From Comamonas suwonensis (GTDB lineage: Bacteria; Pseudomonadota; Gammaproteobacteria; Burkholderiales; Burkholderiaceae_C): a DNA stretch of 64,000 nucleotides. The stretch spans positions 62,001 through 126,000 of the forward strand of contig NZ_JABBCQ020000015.1 in the NCBI RefSeq assembly GCF_012844455.2. The letters run 5' to 3'. Numbering within the stretch: position 1 is the stretch's first letter; every line of letters starts with the position of its first letter. The notes beneath the pieces are model-generated. The model worked only from the letters and a program-made list of their open reading frames with translations. It was not told the DNA's origin and ran no database searches. This document shows, one piece after another, positions 28,612 to 36,537 of the stretch. Made by a program: the position numbers and the translations under genes.

Positions 28612-30057
28612 TCACTGCATGACGGATTTGAGCTGGCTCTTGAGAGTGAGCATGTGCTGGATATACACCGTCAGCTCTTGAGTCGGCATGCCCGGCTGTA
28701 CGCGCAAGGCATAAGCATCCAGCGCCGTTTGCAGCACATCTTGGTTGGTGGGCTCGGCAAAGTAGGCGATATCGGCGAGCTGGCAGGCTAGAGCTGGATC
28801 GCTTTGGCTTAGTCGCTTGATCTGATCGTTGATCTTTTGCACGCCGCCGCTCATGGCCACCATCTGCTTGCTGAAAGTCGCGCGAGCTGCGGGGTCCCAT
28901 TCCGAAGGGATGCCATTCCACCAGCCGCCGTACTCCTTGAGCACCATGCTGGCGACGTTCTTGAAGCGCACATAGGTCTCCGCCATGTCTTTGCGGCCGC
29001 GCAGCTTCTCGGGTAACTGCACTGTGGCCACGATTTCGTCAGGACGCTTGTCGGCGTTGAGGCCAGCAATCACCTGATCCACAGCGGAGCTGAGCATGTT
29101 GGCCGAGGCCAGCAGCTTGTCCTGTACTTCCGCCGCATCGGTCAGTGCCGGGCCATGCATGGGCAAAAGCAAGTCGGGCTTTGTGGCGGCCATATCACGC
29201 AGGGCCTGAGCCCATTCAGCGACGTAGCGCTGGCGGCGCTTGCCATTACCGGCGTTGAGCAAAAATGGCTGCCAGTAATCGGCGCTTACCACAATCTTGC
29301 GCGTAGCCACATTGACCCAGAGCTGGTCTGCAGATTCGCCGCGTGCGTGAGTGAGGACGAATTCGTCGTCACCAATCTTCAGCGTCTTCTGGCCGGTGAA
29401 GGTCTCGGTGGGAAGAATGGCATCTGTTAGCTTGCGCGGCACATCGCGCGGGTCCTGACTGTTCAGCTGCACGATGGAGTAGTTCGCTGTGCGCGTGTCC
29501 AGATCCATCTCGGCCAGGTACTCCTGGGTGGTGATGATGCGTGGCTTTTCACCGGCTTCCAGCAGTGACCAGGCGCCAAAGCCGTGATCTGCATGGTGGT
29601 GGGTGATGATGATGGTGTTGACCGGCTTGCTGCTGAGCTTGCGCAGTGTCTCCAGCAGCGCGGGGCCTGCGGGGGCATAGCCTGCATCGACCAGAACCAG
29701 ACCTTCACGGGTCTCGAATACGGCGATGTTGACGTACGGCATGCGCAGCAGCCAGGTGCCCTTGCCATGAGGCTCGACCGTCATCTTGGCGCGCGCATCG
29801 GCAATCGCCTCTGCATTGGTGCGGCTGTACATGTGGTTGGCAATGGCAATGGATTGCTCTCCGCCAAAGCCTGCGTTGGCATTGGAGGTCAGTGTCTTGA
29901 GCACATTGGGGTATTGCAGCATCAACTCTTTGCGCAGTTCGAATTTCTTGACCGCTTGGGAGTCTGGCTTGGCGCTATCGGCCGGCGTTCCCGCCGCATG
30001 CGCGGACAGTGTCATTCCCAGTGTGAGTGCAGCTGTTTGAAAGAAGTGTTGAATCAC
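28612..30057 (-). CDS. Secreted alkylsulfatase-like metallo-beta-lactamase-fold hydrolase
   Basis: A 481-residue periplasmic hydrolase. Signal peptide (QHFFQTAALTLGMTLSAHAA) is followed by a zinc-binding MBL domain with HHHADH at residues 153-158, then THARGESADQLW and LPMHGP. A C-terminal helical region (YGGWWNGIPSEWDPAA, ADIAYFAEPTNQDVLQTAL) matches the dimerisation domain of SdsA1-type alkylsulfatases. These cleave sulfate esters such as SDS, but the residues binding sulfate were not checked. GTG 30057 with AAGGAAGG close upstream is preferred to an ATG at 30087. The AT-rich island begins just beyond its 5' end. Confidence 0.87.
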   Translation of the reverse strand: MIQHFFQTAALTLGMTLSAHAAGTPADSAKPDSQAVKKFELRKELMLQYPNVLKTLTSNANAGFGGEQSIAIANHMYSRTNAEAIADARAKMTVEPHGKGTWLLRMPYVNIAVFETREGLVLVDAGYAPAGPALLETLRKLSSKPVNTIIITHHHADHGFGAWSLLEAGEKPRIITTQEYLAEMDLDTRTANYSIVQLNSQDPRDVPRKLTDAILPTETFTGQKTLKIGDDEFVLTHARGESADQLWVNVATRKIVVSADYWQPFLLNAGNGKRRQRYVAEWAQALRDMAATKPDLLLPMHGPALTDAAEVQDKLLASANMLSSAVDQVIAGLNADKRPDEIVATVQLPEKLRGRKDMAETYVRFKNVASMVLKEYGGWWNGIPSEWDPAARATFSKQMVAMSGGVQKINDQIKRLSQSDPALACQLADIAYFAEPTNQDVLQTALDAYALRVQPGMPTQELTVYIQHMLTLKSQLKSVMQ

Positions 30058-30099
30058 AGTGCCTTCCTTTAATGATTTTTTATGCAATGACTAATTGAT

Positions 30100-30420
30100 G
30101 ATGCGCGTCATGGATATCAGTCTTTATTTTTTAGCAGTTGAAGTTAATTTCGATAGTCTTTTCTGACTAAGGTGTACTACTGAATTTTGTAAAAATACTT
30201 GTTCAAGCGGTCCTTCTATTTCTATGCAATTTATCCAAGTGTTTGAACTGAATAAATTTTCCATTTGTTTATAAAATATTTTTGATGTTTTTTGAAAAAT
30301 CTGCTGAAAATAGTCTGAAGGGACGATGATGAAAATTGGTTTTGTATCAATTATTTATAATTGGTTTTTTAATTTAGTGATTTTGCTGAATATTCATTGG
30401 TGTGGTTTCCCATGTTAGGC
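30100..30420. other. AT-rich intergenic island
   Basis: Base composition shifts abruptly to AT-rich compared with the surrounding genes; no convincing gene is present. One small open frame (30329-30418, 29 codons plus stop) has AAGGGA upstream of two ATGs and encodes a hydrophobic peptide (KIGFVSIIYNWFFNLVILLN); it may be chance. The region ends at the left edge of the IS mosaic. Confidence 0.7.
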
Positions 30421-30531
30421 GGCGCTGTTGCATAAATGCTGCTTGAAGCGAACTACCTTAAACCCTAGCCGTGGCTATGCCACGGCTGCCGTCTGAGGAC
30501 GACCTGAAGCCTCCTCGGTTTCCTGCGCCAC

Positions 30532-31130
30532 CTAAAAGCGGAGGTTGTGGAAACATTTAACACGAAACGCGACCGGCGGAATACGACCTAGCGATTCATG
30601 TGGACGATGGTGGTTATAGCGATGCAGCCAGTCCTCGGTCATCAAGCGCACTTCCTGCAACGATTCAAAGACATAGCAGTCGAGCAGCTCCATTCTGTGA
30701 GTTCTGTTGAAACGTTCGACATACGCGTTCTGCGTCGGCTTGCCCGGCTGAATGTGGTTCAGCTCTATCTCTTTACTCTGTGCCCATTGTTTCAAGGTCT
30801 GGGCGATGAACTCCGGCCCGTTGTCCATGAGAGTGGACTGCGGCACCCCGAGGACCTCGGCAAGCTCTTCCAATGCCCGCACCACTCGTTCAGGGCATGG
30901 TGCGCGAGCGCCAAATCGGCATACATGCGCTTGAGCTTGGCGTTCTCTTCCTACAACGGCCGCATCTGGGTCAGATGGGACACGGACACCCCTGAATACT
31001 GCCTCTTCCACTTGTAGTACGTGGCGTCGCTGATGCCGTGCCTGCGGCAGGTGTCACCGACTTTGGCGCGGAGCCCGGCCTCTTTGAGGATGCCGACGAT
31101 GTGCGCTTCACTGAATCTGGGTTTCTTCAT
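30532..31130 (-). pseudogene. IS3-family transposase remnant (OrfA fused to OrfB tail)
   Basis: From ATG 31130 the minus strand encodes an IS3 OrfA helix-turn-helix (KKPRFSEAHIVGILKEAGL, ISDATYYKWKRQY) that hits a TAG at 30951-30953, then resumes in frame (EENAKLKRMYADLALAHHAL). A change of frame leads directly into the last third of OrfB (MDNGPEFIAQTLKQWAQ, NAYVERFNRTHRMELLDCY, HRPHESLGRIPPVAF). The first catalytic Asp and several hundred bp are missing, so an internal deletion removed most of OrfB. No activity is possible. Confidence 0.85.
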
Positions 31131-31177
31131 GCAGATACCTCTGTGGGGTGGACTCTCTACTTTTGAGTGGCGCGAAG

Positions 31178-31476
31178 ATTCGAGGAGGCCTCAAAATTCC
31201 GCCACGCAAGAATGCTTGGATACGCAAAGGTTCTGCCTTGTGCATCGCAACGCGGCAATAGCTGCATGTAGGCGGTTTGGGCGAAAAATATGGAAAGTTT
31301 GGAGTGGCTACAACCGCAGAAGTTTGGTGGAAACCAAGGTGCACTGCATCAAGCGAATGGGTGAGTGCGTGATGTCTCGAACATTTGAGCGCCAAGTCAA
31401 TGAGCTGCACATCCGGGTAGCTATCTTGAATCGTTTTACTGAACTAGGCCGTCCTCAGACGGTGGCCGTGGCATAG
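31178..31476 (+). pseudogene. IS5-family transposase 3' fragment, frameshifted
   Basis: The plus strand encodes GLKIPPRKNAW, then after a frameshift near 31240 continues RNAAIAACRRFGRKIWKVWS, GYNRRSLVETKVHCIKRMG and RTFERQVNELHIRVAILNRF, ending GRPQTVAVA with TAG at 31474-31476. This is the C-terminal part of an IS5-group DDE transposase. The N-terminal two thirds are gone. Confidence 0.85.
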
Positions 31477-31622
31477 CCACGGCTGGGGTTGGGAGTGATT
31501 CATCCAAAACTGGAATTATCCAACAGTGCCTGTTCGGCTCGTGCTTTCTATTGAACCTTACATCACATAATCGATTTGCCGGAATGGCCTGGATGTCCTA
31601 TTTATTGCCAATTAAATGCAAA

Positions 31623-32015
31623 TTAACTCCCAATTGGCGTGCAAAGTTCTATCAAGGTGCCGTCAGGGCTCCGAACATAAGACACGACCTGCCCCCAGGG
31701 CTTGGTGATTGGCTTGGCAAGTTCCATCGCGCCAGCGCTGATAGCTCGTGCATGTGCGGCCTCTACGTTATCGGTGACCAGTCCAACTTCCATTCCCAGG
31801 GGCTTGGCCGATTCAGAGGCCGCGATATGGCCGCCGGGGAAGTTGCCTTCGCCCAGCTCATGCGCAGCAAAGGCCAGTGTCGTTTCGCCGGTGCTGAGTT
31901 CGCCGTAGGTGCCGGATTCATGCAGGAATTTCACGGCAAAGCCAAACGCGGAGGTGAAAAATTGCAGGGATGCTTCTACGTTGGGAACGTAGACGATGGT
32001 GTAGCCAAGCTTCAT
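31623..32015 (-). CDS. VOC-family protein (glyoxalase/bleomycin-resistance fold)
   Basis: A 130-residue vicinal-oxygen-chelate protein. Two beta-alpha-beta-beta-beta modules are visible: KLGYTIVYVPNVEASLQFFT at the start and KPLGMEVGLVTDNVEAAHAR in the second half, ending VRSPDGTLIELCTPI with the typical metal-side Glu. Substrate unknown: members include glyoxalases, dioxygenases and antibiotic-binding proteins. It lies at the edge of the accessory region, 90 bp from the IS relic, but has normal base composition. Confidence 0.9.
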   Translation of the reverse strand: MKLGYTIVYVPNVEASLQFFTSAFGFAVKFLHESGTYGELSTGETTLAFAAHELGEGNFPGGHIAASESAKPLGMEVGLVTDNVEAAHARAISAGAMELAKPITKPWGQVVSYVRSPDGTLIELCTPIGS

Positions 32016-32134
32016 GGTGAGTAAACGGGTGGTTGATAGGGATGGGTCTCAACAACTGCAGCCTGACTTGCAGTCAATCACCGCAGTGAGAGATTGACAA
32101 GTGCAGAGCACAGGCTCGCAGAAAAGGGGGCAGC

Positions 32135-32641
32135 CTATTCTGTGGCTTCAAAGGCTGTTTGATACTGCACGCTGCCCACGGGACAGTCTCCGTTCAGCGA
32201 CAGTGCTTGAAAGTACTCCGGCGGCACACCTTCAAGCGTAAGGCCCGGATGAACCTTGAAGCCAAAGCGGCGGTAGTAGCCAGGGTCACCAAGGAGTACG
32301 CAGCCAGCGCCGCCCAGTCGTTTGAGCTCGGCCAGCGCGGCGTTCATCAATGCCGAGCCTATGCCCTTATTCTGGCGATCAGGCCTGACGGAGATGGGGC
32401 CCAGTCCATACCAGCCCGTGGCCCCCGAGGAAATTCGGACCGGAGAGATGGCCACATGGCCAACGATTTCATCGTTCTCGACTGCGACGAGAGAGACGGT
32501 GAGCTGCTTGTTGCGGCGCAATGCATTGATGATGAATGACTCGGTATGGCTTGAATGCTCTTCATGTTCGAATGCCGCAGCGGTCAAGGCCGTGATGGCG
32601 TCTATGTCGTCGCTGCTTTCGTTGCGGATGGTGATGTTCAT
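32135..32641 (-). CDS. GNAT-family N-acetyltransferase (YhbS-like)
   Basis: A 168-residue acetyltransferase. Acetyl-CoA binding motif A is VRPDRQNKGIGSALMNAAL (R/Q-x-x-G-x-G/A type), and CVLLGDPGYYRRFGFKVHPG matches the YhbS subgroup. It begins ITIRNESSDDIDAITALTAA. The acetyl acceptor is unknown. Same strand as the VOC gene, 119 nt upstream of it, so a shared transcript is possible. Confidence 0.9.
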   Translation of the reverse strand: MNITIRNESSDDIDAITALTAAAFEHEEHSSHTESFIINALRRNKQLTVSLVAVENDEIVGHVAISPVRISSGATGWYGLGPISVRPDRQNKGIGSALMNAALAELKRLGGAGCVLLGDPGYYRRFGFKVHPGLTLEGVPPEYFQALSLNGDCPVGSVQYQTAFEATE

Positions 32642-32775
32642 ATGGCGCTCAGATCAATGTCGCACTGCACGGTGGACGAGTGCAAGATAGTGCAACCATA
32701 AACCAGCAGCAGGCAGATTCATTCAGCTCCAAGTCTGAGATTCGGGTGCAGGCGAGTAAATATCAAAACCATTAA

Positions 32776-32808
32776 AAAAGGCCTTGCCTGTGTAGAGCAA
32801 AGCCTTTT
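32776..32808 (-). terminator. Hairpin terminator
   Basis: AAAAGGC (32776-32782) pairs with GCCTTTT (32802-32808), with an inner TTGC/GCAA pair; read on the minus strand a T-run follows. It ends transcription of the binding-protein gene at 32844. Confidence 0.75.
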
Positions 32809-32843
32809 GAGCGTTTTGAGCGAAACGTTGGTGACGTACTGGC

Positions 32844-34079
32844 TTAGCGCCAGTACTGGCACTTGCTTTCCGCCTTGGTGGTCCAGATTTGCTCAGCGGG
32901 CAGCTTCTTGACGATCTTGTAGTAATCCCAGATACCCTTGGATTCGGCGGGTGACTTCACCTGCATCAGGTACATATCGTGCACATAGCGGCCGTCTTCG
33001 CGGATATAGCCCTGACCGAAGAAGTCGTCGATCTTGGTGCTTTTCAAGGTCGCCATGACCTTGTCGGCATCCAGCGTTCCCGCCTTCTCCACGGCCTTGA
33101 GGTAGTTCATGGTGGCCGAGTAGTCGGCGGCCTGAATTTCGCTGGGGCGGCGCTGAGTCTTGGCCATGAAGGCATCGGCAAATTTGCGCGAGCCGTCATT
33201 CATATCCCAGTACCAAGGAGCAGTGAACTGCATGCCCTCGGTATTCTTCAGGCCCAGGCTGTGAATGTCCGAGAAGAACACCAGCAGACCGGCCAACTTC
33301 ATGTTCTTGGTCACACCAAACTCTTTGGCGGCCTTGATGGAGTTGATGGTGTCGCCGCCCGCATTGGCAAGACCCAGAATCTGTGCCTTGCTGTTTTGGG
33401 CCTGCAGCATGAAGCTGGAGAAATCGCTGGCGTTGAGCGGTGTCTTGACCGAGCCCAGTACCTTGCCGCCGCGCGCTTCGATGATCTTGGTGGTGTCCGC
33501 TTCCAGCGCATGGCCGAAGGCATAGTCAGCTGTCACAAAAAACCAGTTCTTGCCGCCACCATCCACGATGGCTCCGCCCGTGCCTTTGGCCAGGGCAACA
33601 GTGTCAAAGGCGTAGTGCACGGTGTAGGGGCTGCATTGCTCATTGGTCAGGGCCGAACTGCCTGCGCCGTTGTCGATGAAGACGCGTTTTTTTTCCTGGG
33701 CTACCTTGGCCATGGCGAGGGCTGTGGCAGAGTTGGTGCCGCCAAACACTAGGCTGATGCCTTGCGTGTCAATCCATTCGCGGGCCTTGCTGGCCGCGAT
33801 ATCGGCCTTGTTCTGGTGGTCTGCCGTCAGTAGCTCAATGGGCTTGCCCAGCACCTTGCCGCCAAAGTCGTCAATCGCCATCTGGATGGCGACGCCGCCG
33901 TTCTTGCCTTCCACGTCGGCATAGAGACTGGACATGTCGGTGATGAAGCCGATCTTGACTTTGTCCTGCGCCATGGCCGGTGAGGCAAAGGCTGCAGCCA
34001 GGGCCAGACCCAAAAGGGTGGTGCGGCTGGCCTGGATGGCCGGAGATTGAAGGGAGGCAGGCGTTGACGAGCGGTGCAT
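32844..34079 (-). CDS. LIV-type ABC substrate-binding protein (paralogue B)
   Basis: A 411-residue periplasmic binding protein, signal peptide LLGLALAAAFASPAMA, mature start QDKVKIGFITDMSSLYADVE. The body runs in register with the protein at 23986-25206: shared blocks include LTADHQNKADIAASKAREW, ALTNEQCSPY, LQAQNSKAQILGLANAGG and FSDIHSLGLK. The two end alike with Cys (ESKCQYWR). ATG 34079 has AGGAG 5 nt upstream; an earlier in-frame start at 34106 is less likely. No permease or ATPase genes are adjacent. The two copies presumably arose by duplication and may differ in ligand. Confidence 0.92.
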   Translation of the reverse strand: MHRSSTPASLQSPAIQASRTTLLGLALAAAFASPAMAQDKVKIGFITDMSSLYADVEGKNGGVAIQMAIDDFGGKVLGKPIELLTADHQNKADIAASKAREWIDTQGISLVFGGTNSATALAMAKVAQEKKRVFIDNGAGSSALTNEQCSPYTVHYAFDTVALAKGTGGAIVDGGGKNWFFVTADYAFGHALEADTTKIIEARGGKVLGSVKTPLNASDFSSFMLQAQNSKAQILGLANAGGDTINSIKAAKEFGVTKNMKLAGLLVFFSDIHSLGLKNTEGMQFTAPWYWDMNDGSRKFADAFMAKTQRRPSEIQAADYSATMNYLKAVEKAGTLDADKVMATLKSTKIDDFFGQGYIREDGRYVHDMYLMQVKSPAESKGIWDYYKIVKKLPAEQIWTTKAESKCQYWR

Positions 34080-34404
34080 GAAGTCTCCTGTGAATGTCAA
34101 TGACAAGCAAAATCAAGTCGCGTGGCGGTTGCTCAGGTGCGGCTTGGCTGCAGCAGCAGTGGGACCCCAAGTTGGTTTTAAGATAGTTGTGGTGCTAACT
34201 GCTGCATTGCATCGAGCATGTTAGGACTGGCTCACGGCCCTTACATCGGGGCAAGCACTTGCGGGAAATCCCAAGTGGCAGCATTCAGCGCAACTCATGC
34301 AAGCCTTGCCGCAAGCCAAGTGTGAGAGGCCTCGAGTGACTGGGTGCTCTTGCTAGACTGCCCAGAGCCCTCAATGCCCATCACCAGAAGTGTTCAAAAA
34401 ACTC
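34080..34404. other. Intergenic region, no gene seen
   Basis: A 325-bp stretch between two divergent genes. I see no coding frame with support, no RNA gene and no clear operator; promoters for both genes presumably lie here. Confidence 0.6.
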
Positions 34405-35094
34405 ATGAAAATCCAAAAAATTCTGCCCATCTCCATGGCTTGTTTGTTTTTTGCTGCGGGCGTGCATTCGCAAGAGCCGGTAAAGGCCCCTCTGAATCCG
34501 CAGCAAGTCACGGATTTGTTTATCAAGACGCTGGTGCATACCGATGCGACCGCCATGAAGGCCTTGAATGAGTATCAAAGGCCCGCACGTGCCGAAGCGG
34601 GTAATAGCGGTGATTTCATCGATATTGAAAAAATGCAGGAGACCGATCGCATTTATGCAGATCATCTCGCCCCCAAATTTCTGGCGAATATGAAGCTGAC
34701 TGTAGAAGAGCAGAAAGCTTTGTTGCCAGACACCGTGGCCTTGCTGCAAAGCGTACGTGATGCGCAAAAGCGTACGGTCTGTACAACCGGCGAGGCCAAG
34801 CCCCAGACTGAAGGTGTCAGACAAGGCGTGGTGAGCATTCTTGTGCCTTTTGCATGCAAGGCTGTGAACCCGACAGAAAAGGTCACGGCCATGATGCGCC
34901 GCTCTGTGGCGGAGAAATGGACGGGCATCGAGAAATACCGCACTGAAGTGGCGCAGCTCACAGCGGCTTATCAGAATGCGCCTCTGACTCAGGATTTCAA
35001 TGGAGACTTTATTCTCCAGCGCTTCAGCAAAAGCACGGTCTGGCAAAATACCTTTCCCCGCGAGAGCCTGGATATCAGCCAAGCGCTTTATTGA
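34405..35094 (+). CDS. Secreted hypothetical protein, 229 aa
   Basis: No family recognised. A signal peptide is clear (KIQKILPISMACLFFAAGVHSQ), so it is periplasmic or exported. The mature part has two Cys (KRTVCTTGEAK and VPFACKAVNPTEK) that could form a disulfide, and charged helices (PQQVTDLFIKTLVHTD, TAMMRRSVAEKWTGIEKYR). ATG 34405 was chosen; GTG 34390 is an alternative and neither has a good ribosome site. It ends at a strong hairpin shared with the convergent mog gene. Confidence 0.75.
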   Translation: MKIQKILPISMACLFFAAGVHSQEPVKAPLNPQQVTDLFIKTLVHTDATAMKALNEYQRPARAEAGNSGDFIDIEKMQETDRIYADHLAPKFLANMKLTVEEQKALLPDTVALLQSVRDAQKRTVCTTGEAKPQTEGVRQGVVSILVPFACKAVNPTEKVTAMMRRSVAEKWTGIEKYRTEVAQLTAAYQNAPLTQDFNGDFILQRFSKSTVWQNTFPRESLDISQALY

Positions 35095-35148
35095 CCTGCG
35101 CTGAAGAAGTGCGGTCGATATTCAGGGCCAATGACTGAGTCTCCAGCC

Positions 35149-35182
35149 AACAAAAAAGCAGCCATCAAGCTGCTTTTTTGTT
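35149..35182. terminator. Bidirectional terminator
   Basis: AACAAAAAAGCAGC (35149-35162) pairs perfectly with GCTGCTTTTTTGTT (35169-35182) around a 6-nt loop. It sits between convergent genes. Confidence 0.9.
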
Positions 35183-35196
35183 GTGTACGCAGCTTA

Positions 35197-35799
35197 TTAA
35201 CTGCGTGGCGTGCGAATGGCGCTTTTGGGGCGAAAAGCTTTGCAGACCTCGTCATGGGTTTCAAGATAAGGCCCGCCAATCAGGTCGATGCAGTAAGGCA
35301 CGGCGGAAAAAATGCCGTTGACCTTTTGCTGGCCGTCCGCGTCCTTCAGGCCTTCCAGTGTCTCGGCAATCGCCTTGGGCTGACCGGGCAGGTTGATGAT
35401 CAGGCTGCTGCCGCGAATCACCGCCACCTGGCGCGAGAGGATGGCCGTGGGCACAAAGCTCAGGCTGATCTGGCGCATTTGCTCGCCAAAACCGGGCATT
35501 TCCTTGTCGGCTACGGCCAGAGTGGCCTCGGGCGTCACATCGCGCAGCGCAGGGCCGGTGCCGCCGGTGGTCAGCACCAGCGAGCAGCCTGCATCCACCA
35601 GCTCGATCAGTGCGGCACTGATGCCGGCCTGCTCGTCGGGGATCAGACGTGCCTCAAACGTGATGGGGTTTTGCAGCGCGCGGCTCATCCAGTCCTGCAG
35701 CGCGGGCAGACCCTTGTCTTCATAAACGCCGCTGCTGGCGCGGTCGCTGATGGAGACAATGCCGATCTTCACGGCATCGTGCGGAGCTTGATCACTCAT
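35197..35799 (-). CDS. mog: Molybdopterin adenylyltransferase
   Basis: A 200-residue MoaB/MogA-type enzyme that adenylylates molybdopterin ahead of molybdenum insertion. The family blocks are VKIGIVSISDRASSGVYEDK, LVLTTGGTGPALRDVTPEAT (Asp in GGTGP-RDVT is catalytic-type) and SSLIINLPGQPKAIAETLEG. Length matches MogA (about 195). ATG 35799 lies inside the end of darP, overlapping 8 nt, so it is translationally coupled. No other moa/mog gene is in the window. Confidence 0.93.
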   Translation of the reverse strand: MSDQAPHDAVKIGIVSISDRASSGVYEDKGLPALQDWMSRALQNPITFEARLIPDEQAGISAALIELVDAGCSLVLTTGGTGPALRDVTPEATLAVADKEMPGFGEQMRQISLSFVPTAILSRQVAVIRGSSLIINLPGQPKAIAETLEGLKDADGQQKVNGIFSAVPYCIDLIGGPYLETHDEVCKAFRPKSAIRTPRS

Positions 35800-36472
35800 C
35801 GCTGTCGTCAGTTGCTGCGGCGCTGGACTTGCCCGCTTTGGCCAGCTGCTCACGCACCAGCTGGAACAGGTCGCGGTAGGCGCGGCCCTTGCTGACTTCC
35901 TTGGGCTCGGCATCGGGGCTGGCGGCCTGTGCGGCAGCGGCTTGCTCTTTGGCTTTTTCGATGTCCTTGCGGGATTGGCGAATCAGCGAGCGCAGTTGCT
36001 GCACATCGGTTTCGGGGAAGTGTTCCAGCCAGATGGCTAGTGCGCCGTCTTCCACGATCAGGCGGTCGCGCCATTGCTCGGAAACCTGAACGGACATCTT
36101 CTCGCTGGGCGAGCCGTTGCGTTGCTCATCCAGCGCCTGCTTGACGGCGTTGAGCTGTTCATCCGTGAGCTTGCGCATGAGCTTGCCCACGTACTGGAGT
36201 TGGCGGCGCTTGCCTTCAAAGTTGGTGATGCGCTTGGCCTCGGCCAGAGCATCGATCAGCTGATCGGAGATTTGCAGGCGCTTGAACAGGTCGCTGCGTA
36301 GCGTCATCAACTCCTTGCCGAGGTCCTGCAGCGCATCCATTTCGCGCTTCAGGTCCGTTTTGGTGGAGTCGTAGGTGCCTTTGAGTTCGGCTTTCAGTTC
36401 AACGTCCAGCTCGCTGCCTTCGGCAACGAACTTACCGCGAACAAAATAGCCTTTTGTAGGTTTGCGTGACAT
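35792..36472 (-). CDS. darP: Ribosome biogenesis factor DarP (YjgA/DUF615)
   Basis: A 226-residue DUF615 protein. DarP associates with late 50S precursors in E. coli. Visible blocks are LKREMDALQDLGKELMTL and KRITNFEGKRRQLQYVGKLM, typical of the all-helical family, with a variable Lys/Ala/Glu-rich C-terminus (KAKEQAAAAQAAS-like). Divergent from pmbA, which in E. coli also lies next to yjgA, so gene order supports the call. Overlaps mog by 8 nt. Confidence 0.93.
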   Translation of the reverse strand: MSRKPTKGYFVRGKFVAEGSELDVELKAELKGTYDSTKTDLKREMDALQDLGKELMTLRSDLFKRLQISDQLIDALAEAKRITNFEGKRRQLQYVGKLMRKLTDEQLNAVKQALDEQRNGSPSEKMSVQVSEQWRDRLIVEDGALAIWLEHFPETDVQQLRSLIRQSRKDIEKAKEQAAAAQAASPDAEPKEVSKGRAYRDLFQLVREQLAKAGKSSAAATDDSDE

Positions 36473-36537
36473 GGTAAGGGGGCAATATCTGTGGCAGCAC
36501 AGAGGGCGCTGCAGTGGCGGCTATCATATCCGCCGCT

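Larger units (their letters stand above)
30421..31530. mobile_element. IS5-family relic with IS3 remnant nested inside
   Basis: Ends are imperfect inverted repeats (14 of 17: 30421-30437 against 31514-31530). Forty bp further in, a 41-bp inverted repeat with 3 mismatches lies at 30461-30501 and 31450-31490, each containing the hairpin AGCCGTGGC/GCCACGGCT. Both inner arms, read inward, encode the end of the same transposase (GRPQTAAVA or GRPQTVAVA, then TAG). The interior holds an IS3-family wreck. It looks like two facing 3' ends of related IS5-group elements around other IS debris. No target duplication was recognised. It is non-functional. Confidence 0.75.

Noticed and set aside
30329-30418. 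Short hydrophobic frame with AAGGGA in the AT-rich island as a real gene
   Set aside because: Too short and AT-rich for a firm call; reported only as an observation.
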